Shown: positions 8,407 through 16,919 of the stretch, piece after piece
Layout of the letters: every line of letters begins with the position of its first letter
How positions within the stretch are numbered: position 1 is the stretch's first letter
Assembly (NCBI GenBank): GCA_022361275.1
Contig: JAKSBE010000246.1
Coordinates: 1 to 38,854 of the forward strand
DNA length: 38,854 bases
Source: Kiloniellales bacterium
GTDB taxonomy: Bacteria; Pseudomonadota; Alphaproteobacteria; Kiloniellales; JAKSBE01
Direction of reading: 5' to 3'
The notes under the pieces: model-generated
The model's input: the letters and a program-made list of their open reading frames with translations, nothing else
The model's database searches: none
Told to the model about the DNA's origin: nothing
Translations under genes and position numbers: made by a program

Positions 8407-10215
8407 TCAGAAGGCCTCGGCGTCCAGGGCCATCAGCGGCTTCTTGCCGGCCATGATGGCGGTGAAGAGGGCGGAGGACTCCGGCAGTACCCGGGCCATG
8501 TAGAAGCGCGCGGTGGCCAGCTTGGCCTCGTGGAAGGCCGTGTCGCCGTTCGCCGCCCCCTTCATCCCCCCGTTGATCTGGGGCTTGCTGACCACGACCA
8601 TGCGGGTCCAGAGGTAGGCCAGCGCGGTGAGCGCGAAGAGCTTCAGGTAGTCGCTGGAGGCCGCGCCCGCCTCCTCCGGGTCGGCCAGGCCCTGCTGGGC
8701 GATCCAGGCGGTGGCCTGCTGCAGCTTGGCGAAGGACTTCGCCAGGGGCAGCACGAACTCGGCCATCTCGGGGTCGGTCTGGTTCGCCTCGATGAAGGCC
8801 TGGACCGGATGGAAGAACTGCCGCAGCAGGCGGCCCATGCCCTGCCCCAGCTTGCGGCCGACCAGGTCGAGCGCCTGGATGCCGTTGGTGCCTTCGTAGA
8901 TCTGGGTGATGCGGGCGTCGCGGACCAGCTGCTCCATGCCCCACTCGTGGATGTAGCCGTGGCCGCCGAAGACCTGCTGGCCGGTGTTGGACAGCTCGAA
9001 GCCGGCGTCGGTGAGGTAGGCCTTGACGATCGGCGTCATCAGCGCGACCAGGTCGTCGGCCGCCTGGCGGGCCTCGGGATCCGGATGCTTCTCCGCCCGG
9101 TCGACCGCGGTGCCGACCCAGAGCGCCAGCGCCCGGCCGCCCTCGATGATGGCGCGCATCCTCATCAGGTTCTTGCGCACGTCGGGGTGGACGATGATCG
9201 GATCGGCCGCCGCCTCGGGCTCGGCCGCGCCCTTGAGCGCCCGGCCCTGGCGCCGGTCCTTGGCGTAGGCGACGGCGGACTGGTAGGCGGTCTCGGCCAG
9301 GCCCAGGCCCTGGATGCCGACCGCCAGGCGCGCGACGTTCATCATGGTGAACATGTAGCGCATGCCCTTGTGCGGCTCGCCGATCAGCCAGCCCTGGGCG
9401 TCGTCGAAGTTCATCACGCAGGTCGACGATGCCTTGATGCCCATCTTCTTCTCGATCGAGCCGCAGCGCACGCCGTTGCGCGGCCCGACGCTGCCGTCCG
9501 CGTCGGGCAGGAACTTGGGCACGATGAACAGGGAGATGCCGCGGCTGCCCGGCGGCGCGTCGGGCAGCTTGGCCAGCACGAGGTGGACGATGTTCTCGGT
9601 CAGGTCGTGCTCGCCGGCCGAGATGAAGATCTTGGTGCCGCTGATCCGATAGCTGCCGTCCTCGTCGGGCTCGGCCTTGGTCTTGATCAGGCCCAGGTCG
9701 GTGCCGCAGTGCGGCTCGGTCAGGCACATGGTGCCGGACCAGGAGCCGTCGGTCAGCTTGGGCAGGTAGAGGCTCTTCTGCGCGTCGCTGCCGTGCAGCT
9801 CCAGGGCGTTGTAGGCGCCGTGGCTCAGGCCCGGATACATGCCGAAGCTGAGGTTGGTCGAGCAGATCAGCTCCTCCAGGACGAACTGCAGGGTCTTGGG
9901 CAGGCCCTGGCCGCCGTAGGCGGGATCGCAGGCCAGGCTGGTCCAGCCGTTCTCGCAGAAGGCCTGGTAGGCCTCCTTGAAGCCCTTGGGCGTCCGCACC
10001 ACGCCGTTCTCGTAGTGGCAGCCCTCGGCGTCGCCCGAAAGGTTGATCGGCAGCAGCTCGTTCTCGCAGAAACGCGCGCCCTCCTCGAGCACGGCGTCCA
10101 GGATCTCCGGCGTCGCCTCCTCGTAGCCGGGCAGCCCGGCGACGGTCTTCCCGTAGTCGAAGACCTCGTTCAGCAGGTAGCGGATGTCGTCGAGCGGTGC
10201 GGCGTAGGTGACCAT
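8407..10215 (-). CDS. acyl-CoA dehydrogenase (long form, about 600 aa)
   Basis: FAD enzyme making the trans-2 double bond in acyl-CoA, the first step of beta-oxidation. At 602 aa it belongs to the longer class with an extra C-terminal domain. Seen: an N-terminal helical part at about 40-155, the FAD/substrate loop MCLTEPHCGTDLG near 163-175, the beta domain with KIFISAGEHD, and the C-terminal helical part with the catalytic base Glu441 in IYEGTNGIQ, followed by about 150 residues of the extra domain. ATG 10215 has GAGG upstream; a more distal start would add 16 unrelated residues. It is the last beta-oxidation gene of the leftward run, separated from the FadN-type gene by a 203-bp gap that holds an inverted repeat element, which may change its expression relative to the others. 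Confidence 0.93.
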   Translation of the reverse strand: MVTYAAPLDDIRYLLNEVFDYGKTVAGLPGYEEATPEILDAVLEEGARFCENELLPINLSGDAEGCHYENGVVRTPKGFKEAYQAFCENGWTSLACDPAYGGQGLPKTLQFVLEELICSTNLSFGMYPGLSHGAYNALELHGSDAQKSLYLPKLTDGSWSGTMCLTEPHCGTDLGLIKTKAEPDEDGSYRISGTKIFISAGEHDLTENIVHLVLAKLPDAPPGSRGISLFIVPKFLPDADGSVGPRNGVRCGSIEKKMGIKASSTCVMNFDDAQGWLIGEPHKGMRYMFTMMNVARLAVGIQGLGLAETAYQSAVAYAKDRRQGRALKGAAEPEAAADPIIVHPDVRKNLMRMRAIIEGGRALALWVGTAVDRAEKHPDPEARQAADDLVALMTPIVKAYLTDAGFELSNTGQQVFGGHGYIHEWGMEQLVRDARITQIYEGTNGIQALDLVGRKLGQGMGRLLRQFFHPVQAFIEANQTDPEMAEFVLPLAKSFAKLQQATAWIAQQGLADPEEAGAASSDYLKLFALTALAYLWTRMVVVSKPQINGGMKGAANGDTAFHEAKLATARFYMARVLPESSALFTAIMAGKKPLMALDAEAF

Positions 10216-10254
10216 TGTCTTGCCTCTATCCTTCCAGGTCGGTGACCGGCGTTT

Positions 10255-10401
10255 CACCCCCACCCTGACCCTCCCCCATCAAGGGGGAGGGAGATCCGGG
10301 GCGGCTCCGCTCGTTCTCCCTCCCACCAGGGGCGGGGGAACGCGGTTCGAGGTCTCGCTTAGCTCCCTCCCCCTTGATGGGGGAGGGCTGGGGTGGGGGT
10401 G
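10255..10401. repeat. inverted pair of GC-rich palindromic units (BIME-like)
   Basis: Two 39-bp units face each other, 10255-10293 and 10363-10401, matching at 36 of 39 positions in opposite orientation. Each carries its own hairpin: CCCTCCCCC, loop ATCAA, GGGGGAGGG in the left unit. About 69 bases lie between them and include a looser third C-run/G-run pair. The layout is that of paired REP units and it sits wholly between two genes of the beta-oxidation run. The same motif family appears in the palindrome at 7191-7256. Confidence 0.85.
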
Positions 10402-10418
10402 AATCCCCTCCCCCTCTC

Positions 10419-12758
10419 TCAGTTCCTCAGCGGCTTGCCGGTGGTGATGGTGTGCTCCATGCGGGCCAGGGTCGGCTCGGTGCGGGCCAGGCGCATGAAG
10501 CCGGCGCGCTCCAGGGCCAGGATCTCGTCCTCCGCCACCGGCTCGGTCTGGTCGGCGCCCGGTCCACCCGTCAGGACGTTGGCCAGCTCGCCGGCGACCG
10601 TCTCGTCGTGGGGCGTGACCAGGCCTTTCAGCTTCAGGTCGTGCAGGGCCAGGTTCAGCGCCGCCCGGCCCGAGGGCCCCGGCAGGGTCAGGACGACGGG
10701 CTCCGGCGGCCGGTAGTCCTTGGCCAGCTCCAGGGCCCTGGCCTTGGCGTCGGCCAGCAGGCGGTCGCGGTTGAAGGTGATGCCGTCCGTCGGCCGCAGG
10801 AAGCCCAGCTCCTGGGCCTCGAAGGCCGACTTCGCGACCTGCGCCGTGCCGATGGTCTCGAAGGCCTTGGCGACGTGGGGCATGGGCCCCTTGGGCAGCC
10901 TGGGGTTCTCGGCCAGGCGGTGCATCAGCTCCTTGGTGCCGCCCCAGCCCGGGATCACCCCGACGCCGACCTCGACCAGGCCGATGTAGCTCTCCGCGTG
11001 GGCCTGGACCGCGTCGGCGTGCAGCAGCATCTCGCAGCCGCCGCCCAGGGCTAGGCCCGAGGGCGCCGCGACCACCGGGAAGGGCGCGTGCTTCAGCGCC
11101 TGGTATGTCTTCTGGCCCTCGCCGACCATGGACTCGATCATCGGCCACATCGCCGTGTTGGCGGCGAAGAGCGCGAGGCCCAGGTTGGCGCCGGCCGAGA
11201 AGTTGCTGCCCTCGTTGTAGAGCACCAGGGCCTTGTGCGCCTTGGGGACGATCTCGATCGCCTTGCGGAACAGGGCGAAGACCTCCGGGTCCAGGACGTT
11301 GAGCTTGGTGTGCACCTCGAAGCAGAGCACGCCGTCGCCGACGTCCCAGAGGCTGGCCGAGCCGTTCCCGGCCAGGAGCGCGCTGCGCCGCTTGACGTCG
11401 GCCAGCAGCTCGACGCCTGCCGGCCGCTCGACGTCGTGGTAGCCGCCCTCGACGCCGAGGTACTGCAGCCGGCCGTCCTCGACGCGGTAGAAGCTGCCGG
11501 CCGCGGCCGCTGTCCTGAGCAGCGGCGGCACCGGGGCGCCCTCTCCCTCCAGCCGCTCGGCGAAGTCGGCGGCCCCCAGCTTGTCGATCAGCTCGAAGGG
11601 TCCGAACTTCCAGTTGTAGCCCAGGCGCATGGCGCGATCGACGTCGGCCACCGTGTCGGCGATCTCCGGCACCAGCGAGGCCGCGTAGTCGAGCAGCCGC
11701 GACATCACGGTCCAGGCGTAGACGCCGCCCCTGTCCTTGTGGGCGACCAGGGCCTTGGCACCGCCCTGCTTGGCGGCGTCCAGGCTCTCAAGGTGGACCT
11801 TCCGCGCCGGGGCGTAGCCGCCGGTCCGCAGGTCGCGCGCCTCCTTGATACGCTTGCCGTCCTCCTTGTTCAGCCGGAAGAAGCCGCCCTTGCCCTTGCG
11901 TCCGGTGTAGCCGGCCTCGATCATCTCCCGGACCATCGGCAGGTCGCGGCGCACCTGGTTGTAGGCGTCGTCCTCCGGCAGGTTCTCCGACAGGCTGCGG
12001 TCGACGTGCGGCATGAGGTCGATGCCGACCAGGTCCATCAGCGCGAAGACGCCGGTCTTGGGGATGCCCAGCGGCCGGCCCATCACGGCGTCGACCTCCT
12101 CGACCGAGAGGCCCTGGTCCAGCGCCGTGGCGAAGGCGGCCTGGATCCAGAAGGTGCCGATGCGGTTGGCGATGAAGCCCGGGGTGTCGTTGCAGACGAC
12201 CACGTCCTTGCCCAGGCGCCGGTCGGCGAAGTCGCTCAGCGCGGCCACCGCGTCCGCGCGGGTGTCCGGGCCGGCGACCACCTCCAGCAGGCGCATGTAG
12301 CGCGGCGGGTTGAAGAAGTGGGTGATCAGGAAGTCGGGCTTGAGGCCGGCGTCCATGCCCTCGACCAGCTGCGCCAGGGGCAGGGTCGAGGTGTTGGACG
12401 AGACGATGGAGCCCCGCTTCCGGGTCGCCTGGATCTTCCTGTAGAGGTCCTGCTTGATGTCCAGGCGCTCGATCACGACCTCGACGATCCAGTCGCAGTC
12501 GGCGAGCTGGTCCAGGTCGTCCTCGATGTTGCCGGGAGTGACCCGCTTGGCCGCGCGTTTGCTCATGAAGGGCGCGGGATCGGCCTTCAGCATCTTCCGG
12601 ATCGCGGTCTTGGCGATCGCGCTGCGGTCTTCAGCGCCCTCGGGCACGATGTCCAGCAGCAGCACCGGGATCCCGGCGTTGGCGACCTGGGCGGCGATGC
12701 CGCCGCCCATGACGCCGGCGCCGATGACGGCGACCTTCTCGATCTTCGCCTCCGTCAT
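10419..12758 (-). CDS. bifunctional 3-hydroxyacyl-CoA dehydrogenase / enoyl-CoA hydratase, FadN type
   Basis: Catalyses the hydration and NAD-dependent oxidation steps of beta-oxidation. Domain order is the reverse of E. coli FadB. The NAD-binding dehydrogenase comes first (GAGVMGGG at 13-20, then THFFNPPRYM, and GFIANRIG opening the helical part at about 195-300). A crotonase fold follows at the C-terminus (FSAGANLGLAL, then LALGGGCEM and GVIPGWGGT, about 530-690). This order and the 779-aa length match Bacillus FadN. The start is four bases past the stop of the thiolase gene (gap of 3 nt), so the two are almost certainly one transcript and translationally linked. The pair would form the equivalent of a trifunctional protein. 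Confidence 0.92.
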   Translation of the reverse strand: MTEAKIEKVAVIGAGVMGGGIAAQVANAGIPVLLLDIVPEGAEDRSAIAKTAIRKMLKADPAPFMSKRAAKRVTPGNIEDDLDQLADCDWIVEVVIERLDIKQDLYRKIQATRKRGSIVSSNTSTLPLAQLVEGMDAGLKPDFLITHFFNPPRYMRLLEVVAGPDTRADAVAALSDFADRRLGKDVVVCNDTPGFIANRIGTFWIQAAFATALDQGLSVEEVDAVMGRPLGIPKTGVFALMDLVGIDLMPHVDRSLSENLPEDDAYNQVRRDLPMVREMIEAGYTGRKGKGGFFRLNKEDGKRIKEARDLRTGGYAPARKVHLESLDAAKQGGAKALVAHKDRGGVYAWTVMSRLLDYAASLVPEIADTVADVDRAMRLGYNWKFGPFELIDKLGAADFAERLEGEGAPVPPLLRTAAAAGSFYRVEDGRLQYLGVEGGYHDVERPAGVELLADVKRRSALLAGNGSASLWDVGDGVLCFEVHTKLNVLDPEVFALFRKAIEIVPKAHKALVLYNEGSNFSAGANLGLALFAANTAMWPMIESMVGEGQKTYQALKHAPFPVVAAPSGLALGGGCEMLLHADAVQAHAESYIGLVEVGVGVIPGWGGTKELMHRLAENPRLPKGPMPHVAKAFETIGTAQVAKSAFEAQELGFLRPTDGITFNRDRLLADAKARALELAKDYRPPEPVVLTLPGPSGRAALNLALHDLKLKGLVTPHDETVAGELANVLTGGPGADQTEPVAEDEILALERAGFMRLARTEPTLARMEHTITTGKPLRN

Positions 12759-12761
12759 GGC

Positions 12762-13901
12762 TCAGGCCGCCTCGAGGATGGTGGCAATGCCCTGGCCGCC
12801 GCCGATGCACTGGCTGGCCAGCGCTAGGCCCTTGCCCTCGCGGTGCATGATCTGGGCCGCCTTGCCGGTGATCCGCGCGCCGGTCGCGCCCAGCGGATGG
12901 CCCAGGGCCAGCGCGCCGCCGTCGATGTTGATCTTCTCCATCTCGAGGCCGAGCTCGTCGATGCAGGCCAGGGCCTGGGAGGCGAAGGCCTCGTTGAGCT
13001 CGACCACGTCGAGGTCCCCGGCGGCGACCCCGGCGCGCGCCATGGCCTTGCCGCTGGCGACCACCGGGCCCATGCCCATGATTTCGGGCGCACAGCCGCC
13101 GACCGCGATCGACTTGATGCGGGCCAGCGGGGTCAGGCCGTGGGCCTTGGCGAAGTCCTCGGAGGTGACCAGGGTCGCGGCCGAGCCGTCGGTCAGCGGC
13201 GAGGAGGTGGCGGCGGTCACGCTGCCCGTGTCCTTGAAGGCCGGCTTGAGCTCGGCCAGGGCCGCGGCGTCGGTGTCGGGCCGGATGCAGCCGTCGGCCT
13301 CGATCTTGTGGTTGCCGTGGGTGATCGCCACCAGCTCGCCCTCGAAGCGGCCCTCGGCCTGGGCCTTGGCCGCCTTCCGGTGGCTGACGACGGCCAGCTC
13401 CTCCTGGCGCGCGCGCGGGATCTCGTACTTCTCGGCGACGTTCTCGGCGGTCTCGCCCATGGACATGTAGGCCTGGGGATAGCGCTCGGCCATGACCGGG
13501 TGCAGCAGCGGGTTGAAGCCGGGGATCGGCACCCGGGTCATGGACTCGACCCCGGCGCAGACGAAGGCCTCGCCGGCGCCCATCTGGATGGCGCCGGCGG
13601 CGATGTGCACCGACTGCATGGAGGAGCCGCAGAAGCGGTTCACCGTCATCCCGGCGACCGAGATCGGCAGCTCGGCCAGGAAGCCGACCAGGCGCCCCAT
13701 GTTCAGGCCCTGCTCGCCCTCGGGCAGGGCGCAGCCGAGGATCAGGTCCTCGATCTCGTTGGGATCGACGCCGGTCTTCTCGATCAGCCCGCGGATGGTC
13801 TGGGCGGCCAGCTCGTCGGGCCGGACCCGGGTCAGCTCGCCCTTGTTGGCGAAGTGGAAGGGGGACCGGGCGAAGCCGGCGATGACGACGTTCTTCTGCA
13901 T
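12762..13901 (-). CDS. acetyl-CoA C-acyltransferase (thiolase)
   Basis: Thiolytic cleavage of 3-ketoacyl-CoA, the last step of beta-oxidation. Length 379 aa is typical. The nucleophile is Cys91 in NRFCGSSMQS. The other active-site loops are NEAFASQ, the GGALALGHPLGATGARI block with the catalytic His, and the final CIGGGQGIA with the second Cys. ATG 13901 has AAGGAA upstream. It lies 39 bp after fadD and 3 bp before the FadN-type gene. Position in this run argues for a degradative thiolase and against a biosynthetic acetoacetyl-CoA thiolase. Confidence 0.93.
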   Translation of the reverse strand: MQKNVVIAGFARSPFHFANKGELTRVRPDELAAQTIRGLIEKTGVDPNEIEDLILGCALPEGEQGLNMGRLVGFLAELPISVAGMTVNRFCGSSMQSVHIAAGAIQMGAGEAFVCAGVESMTRVPIPGFNPLLHPVMAERYPQAYMSMGETAENVAEKYEIPRARQEELAVVSHRKAAKAQAEGRFEGELVAITHGNHKIEADGCIRPDTDAAALAELKPAFKDTGSVTAATSSPLTDGSAATLVTSEDFAKAHGLTPLARIKSIAVGGCAPEIMGMGPVVASGKAMARAGVAAGDLDVVELNEAFASQALACIDELGLEMEKINIDGGALALGHPLGATGARITGKAAQIMHREGKGLALASQCIGGGQGIATILEAA

Positions 13902-13940
13902 GGGGTTCCTTGCTCCCGTCTCGGACCTCGGCGGGTCGGG

Positions 13941-15659
13941 TCAGCCCTGTTCGCTCTCGGGCACGCTTTCGGGCTCTCCGACGTATTCGGCGACCAGGAC
14001 CTTCTTCTCGATCTTGCCCACCGGGGTCTTCGGCAGGCTGTCCCGGAACTTGTAGATCTTCGGCATCTCCATCGGCGCCAGCCGCGCCTTGAGGAACGCG
14101 GTCAGCTCCTCCTCGCTCGCGCGCTGGCCGGGCGCCAGGGCGACCACCGCCATGACCGTCTCGCCGCGGTACGCGTCGGGCGCGCCGATGACCGCGCATT
14201 CGGCGACGGCGGGGTGCTCGTAGAGCGCCTCCTCGACCATCCGCGGATAGACCTTGTAGCCGCTGGCGATGATCATCTCCTTGATGCGGTCCACGATGAA
14301 GAGATAGCCATCCTCGTCCAGATATCCAACGTCACCGGTGTGCAGGCGGCCCTTGCGCAGGGTCTTGGCCGAGACCTCCGGCTTCTGCCAGTAGCCGGCC
14401 ATGACCTGGGGGCCGGTGCCGGTGATCTCGCCCCGCTCGCCGAGCGGCAGCACCCGGTCCGGGTCGTCCAGGGCGACGATCTCGATCGTCGTGCACGGCA
14501 GCGGCTGGCCGACCGAGCCGGCCTTGTTCTCGCCGTTCAGGGGGTTGCAGCTCAGCACCGGCGCGGCTTCGGACAGGCCGTAGCCCTCGACCAGGCGGCA
14601 GCCGGTCAGGGCCTCGAAGCGGCTCTTGACCTCCATCGGCAGCGGCGCGCCGCCCGAGATGCAGGACTTGATCGAGGTCAGGTCGAAGTCGGCGATCTTC
14701 GGATGGCTGGCGATCGCGGCGTAGAGCGTCGGCACCGCGTGGAAGATGCTGGGCTTCTTCTTGGTGATGACCTTCAGCAACTGGTCCAGGTCGAAGCGCG
14801 GCAGCAGGATCATCGAGCCGCCGTTCATCAGCGCCCAGTGCATGATCGCGGTCATGGCGAAGACATGGAACAGAGGCAGGACGCAGAGCAGCGTCTCCTT
14901 GCCGATCTCCCGCTCCGGGAACCAGTCGCTGAGCTGGAGCGCGTTGATGTAGACGTTGGCGTGGGTCAGCATCGCGCCCTTGGACAGGCCGGTGGTGCCG
15001 CCGGTGTACTGCAGCACAGCCAGGTCCTTGACCGGGTCGACCGGCTGCGGCTGGAACCTCCCGTCGTTGGCGGTCAGCCTGGAGAAGCGAAGGTGCTGGA
15101 CGTCGGCGGGGATGGTCGCCAGCTGCGAGAAGCGCAGCAGGGGAAACAGCAGGTTCTTGGGAAAGGGCAGGATCTCGGACATCTTGCAGACCACCACCCG
15201 CCGCAGGCGGGTCGAGGTCAGCAGCAGCGCCACCTTGTCGTAGAGCGCGGCGACGTCGAGGGTGAAGAGGATCTCGACGCCGGAATCCTCGACCAGATGC
15301 CGCAGCTCCTTCTCGGCATAGAGCGGGTTCAGGTTCACCACGATCGCGCCGGCCTTCAGGATGCCGAAGTAGGCGGCGACGTAGTAGGGCGTGTTCGGCA
15401 GCAGCAGCCCGACCCGGTCGCCCGGCTTGACGCCGGCCTCCTGCAGCCCCTTGGCGACCCGGTTGGCCAGGTCCAGGACCTCGGCGTAGGTGTAGTGCTT
15501 GTCCAGGAAATCGAGGCAGGGGCGGGCGCCCATCTTGGCTGCCGCGTCGTCCAGTATGCTGTGCAGGGGTTGGGCTGTGTAGCCGGCATCCCAGTGCACG
15601 CCCGGCGCATAGTCGCGCAGCCAAGGCTGCTTGCCCTGAGGGCTTGTCCCTTCCGCCAT
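13941..15659 (-). CDS. fadD: long-chain fatty acid--CoA ligase
   Basis: Adenylate-forming enzyme that activates fatty acids with ATP and CoA, feeding the downstream beta-oxidation genes. Seen: the P-loop-like TGGTTGLSKG at 219-228, the acyl pocket/hinge block YGLSEAAP, the GRLHTGDVGYLDEDGYLFI hinge and the C-terminal catalytic Lys region (PKTPVGKIEKK). Length 572 aa fits FadD. ATG 15659 has GGGAG upstream and begins the conserved part; an earlier ATG at 15836 would add 59 residues with no family character. It is first in the run, with 181 bp of upstream space and a perfect inverted repeat at 15828-15848 that may be its control site. Confidence 0.93.
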   Translation of the reverse strand: MAEGTSPQGKQPWLRDYAPGVHWDAGYTAQPLHSILDDAAAKMGARPCLDFLDKHYTYAEVLDLANRVAKGLQEAGVKPGDRVGLLLPNTPYYVAAYFGILKAGAIVVNLNPLYAEKELRHLVEDSGVEILFTLDVAALYDKVALLLTSTRLRRVVVCKMSEILPFPKNLLFPLLRFSQLATIPADVQHLRFSRLTANDGRFQPQPVDPVKDLAVLQYTGGTTGLSKGAMLTHANVYINALQLSDWFPEREIGKETLLCVLPLFHVFAMTAIMHWALMNGGSMILLPRFDLDQLLKVITKKKPSIFHAVPTLYAAIASHPKIADFDLTSIKSCISGGAPLPMEVKSRFEALTGCRLVEGYGLSEAAPVLSCNPLNGENKAGSVGQPLPCTTIEIVALDDPDRVLPLGERGEITGTGPQVMAGYWQKPEVSAKTLRKGRLHTGDVGYLDEDGYLFIVDRIKEMIIASGYKVYPRMVEEALYEHPAVAECAVIGAPDAYRGETVMAVVALAPGQRASEEELTAFLKARLAPMEMPKIYKFRDSLPKTPVGKIEKKVLVAEYVGEPESVPESEQG

Positions 15660-15827
15660 CTTTATCGCTCCCGGCCCTGCCGAAGCAGGGCAATGATTCG
15701 CCGTCTGGCGTTGCAACCAAAGGCGACCTTGGAACCCAGATCCAAAGTGCCCCTCGACCCCAGTGTGCGCCGGAAAGGCTTGATCTTCGGTATCTGTGCG
15801 GCCCCTTGCCGAGAGCCCTGACCGTGA

Positions 15828-15848
15828 CCGGACCATTTATTGGTCCGG
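15828..15848 (-). promoter_or_regulatory. perfect inverted repeat upstream of fadD, candidate operator
   Basis: CCGGACCA, 5-base AT spacer TTTAT, TGGTCCGG: an 8+8 perfect dyad about 170 bp upstream of fadD. The AT spacer and missing U-tract make an operator more likely than a terminator of the methyltransferase gene that ends at 15885. The half-site is the size bound by TetR or GntR dimers, families that often control beta-oxidation genes. No regulator gene is in the window and no clear -35/-10 pair was found, so the assignment is inference. Confidence 0.45.
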
Positions 15849-15884
15849 AAACAGCGCGTCAAGCGCGCTGATAGAGCGGCGGCT

Positions 15885-16919
15885 CTAATCCGGCTTGCGG
15901 AGGGTCATGACCCGAGAGAAATAGGCCAGAGTGACGTCCTCGGTCCGCAACCCGGCGTCAGCGAAGAGCGCTTCCAGGTCGCTTTTCGCGTAAGCCGCGT
16001 AGTATGGCTCATGGAAGGCAACCGGGAAATACTCGATCAGGCCGTCGTATTCCGGCACGTCGCCGAGCTGCAGGGAGTCGACCAGGATGAAGAGGCCGCC
16101 GGGCTTCAGCAGGCGGCCCGCCTCGGCCGCGACCGCGCGCCGCACCTTGCCCGGCAGCTCGTGGAACAGGAAGACCGCGGTGACCACGTCGAAGCCGGCA
16201 TCGGGCAGGCCGGTCTCCTCCGCCGGGGCCTGGACGAAGGCGACGTCGCGCCAGGGCCTGAGAAGCGCCCGGGCCCGCTCCAGGTAATAGGGGCTGAGGT
16301 CGAGCGCGGTGACCCCCAGGCGCGGGTAGTTGTCCTTGACGAAGGACAGGAGGCGCCCGGTGCCGCAGCCCAGATCGAGCAGGCGGGTCGCGCGCACCCG
16401 GCGCTCCTTGAGGAAGTGGTGGAGCGGCACCAGGGCCTGGCGGCGCATGGCGTCGGCGCCGCCGCCGAACAGCACCTCGACCTGGTGGTCGTAGAGCTCG
16501 GCCGAATGCCGGCTGAGGTAGCCGTCGGTCTGGTAGTGGAAGTTCTGCAGGAAGTAGCGGGGATAGCGGTCCTTGTGCGGCGCCTCGAAGACCTCGCTGT
16601 TGCTGCCGGCGTGGCGCCGGGCCTCGACCTTGGCCAGGTCGGAGAAGTAGGCGCCGGCCCGGACCACGGCCTGCAGCGGCGAGGCCGCCAGGTCGTGCGG
16701 CAGGCGGTAGTAGCCGGCTTCGATGTTGCGCCAGTCCTGCGCGAAGAGCTCCCGCAGGCCGTCCAGGATACGGCGGGTGCCGGGCATCGGCTTGTCGATG
16801 GGCCGGGGTGCCTTGACCGGGGTGGTCAGGCGCCCGGACAGCCAGTACTGACCCCAGAAGACCCCGGCGCGGGCGGTCTGGCCCAGGGCGTAGGCGGTGC
16901 GTTCCAGGGGGCCGGCCAT
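15885..16919 (-). CDS. class I SAM-dependent methyltransferase
   Basis: Rossmann-type methyltransferase of 344 aa. Motif I is LLDLGCGTG at 180-188, motif II ends VTALDLSPYYLERAR, and a later strand reads FDVVTAVFLFHELPG, followed by LLKPGGLFILVDS. About 175 residues precede the fold, rich in aromatic and basic residues, and could hold a membrane- or substrate-binding part. Substrate is unknown; the company of an SDR and fadD hints at a lipid or quinone-like small molecule, but that is only context. Its ATG overlaps the stop of the SDR gene by one base (TGATG), so translation is coupled. Confidence 0.85.
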   Translation of the reverse strand: MAGPLERTAYALGQTARAGVFWGQYWLSGRLTTPVKAPRPIDKPMPGTRRILDGLRELFAQDWRNIEAGYYRLPHDLAASPLQAVVRAGAYFSDLAKVEARRHAGSNSEVFEAPHKDRYPRYFLQNFHYQTDGYLSRHSAELYDHQVEVLFGGGADAMRRQALVPLHHFLKERRVRATRLLDLGCGTGRLLSFVKDNYPRLGVTALDLSPYYLERARALLRPWRDVAFVQAPAEETGLPDAGFDVVTAVFLFHELPGKVRRAVAAEAGRLLKPGGLFILVDSLQLGDVPEYDGLIEYFPVAFHEPYYAAYAKSDLEALFADAGLRTEDVTLAYFSRVMTLRKPD

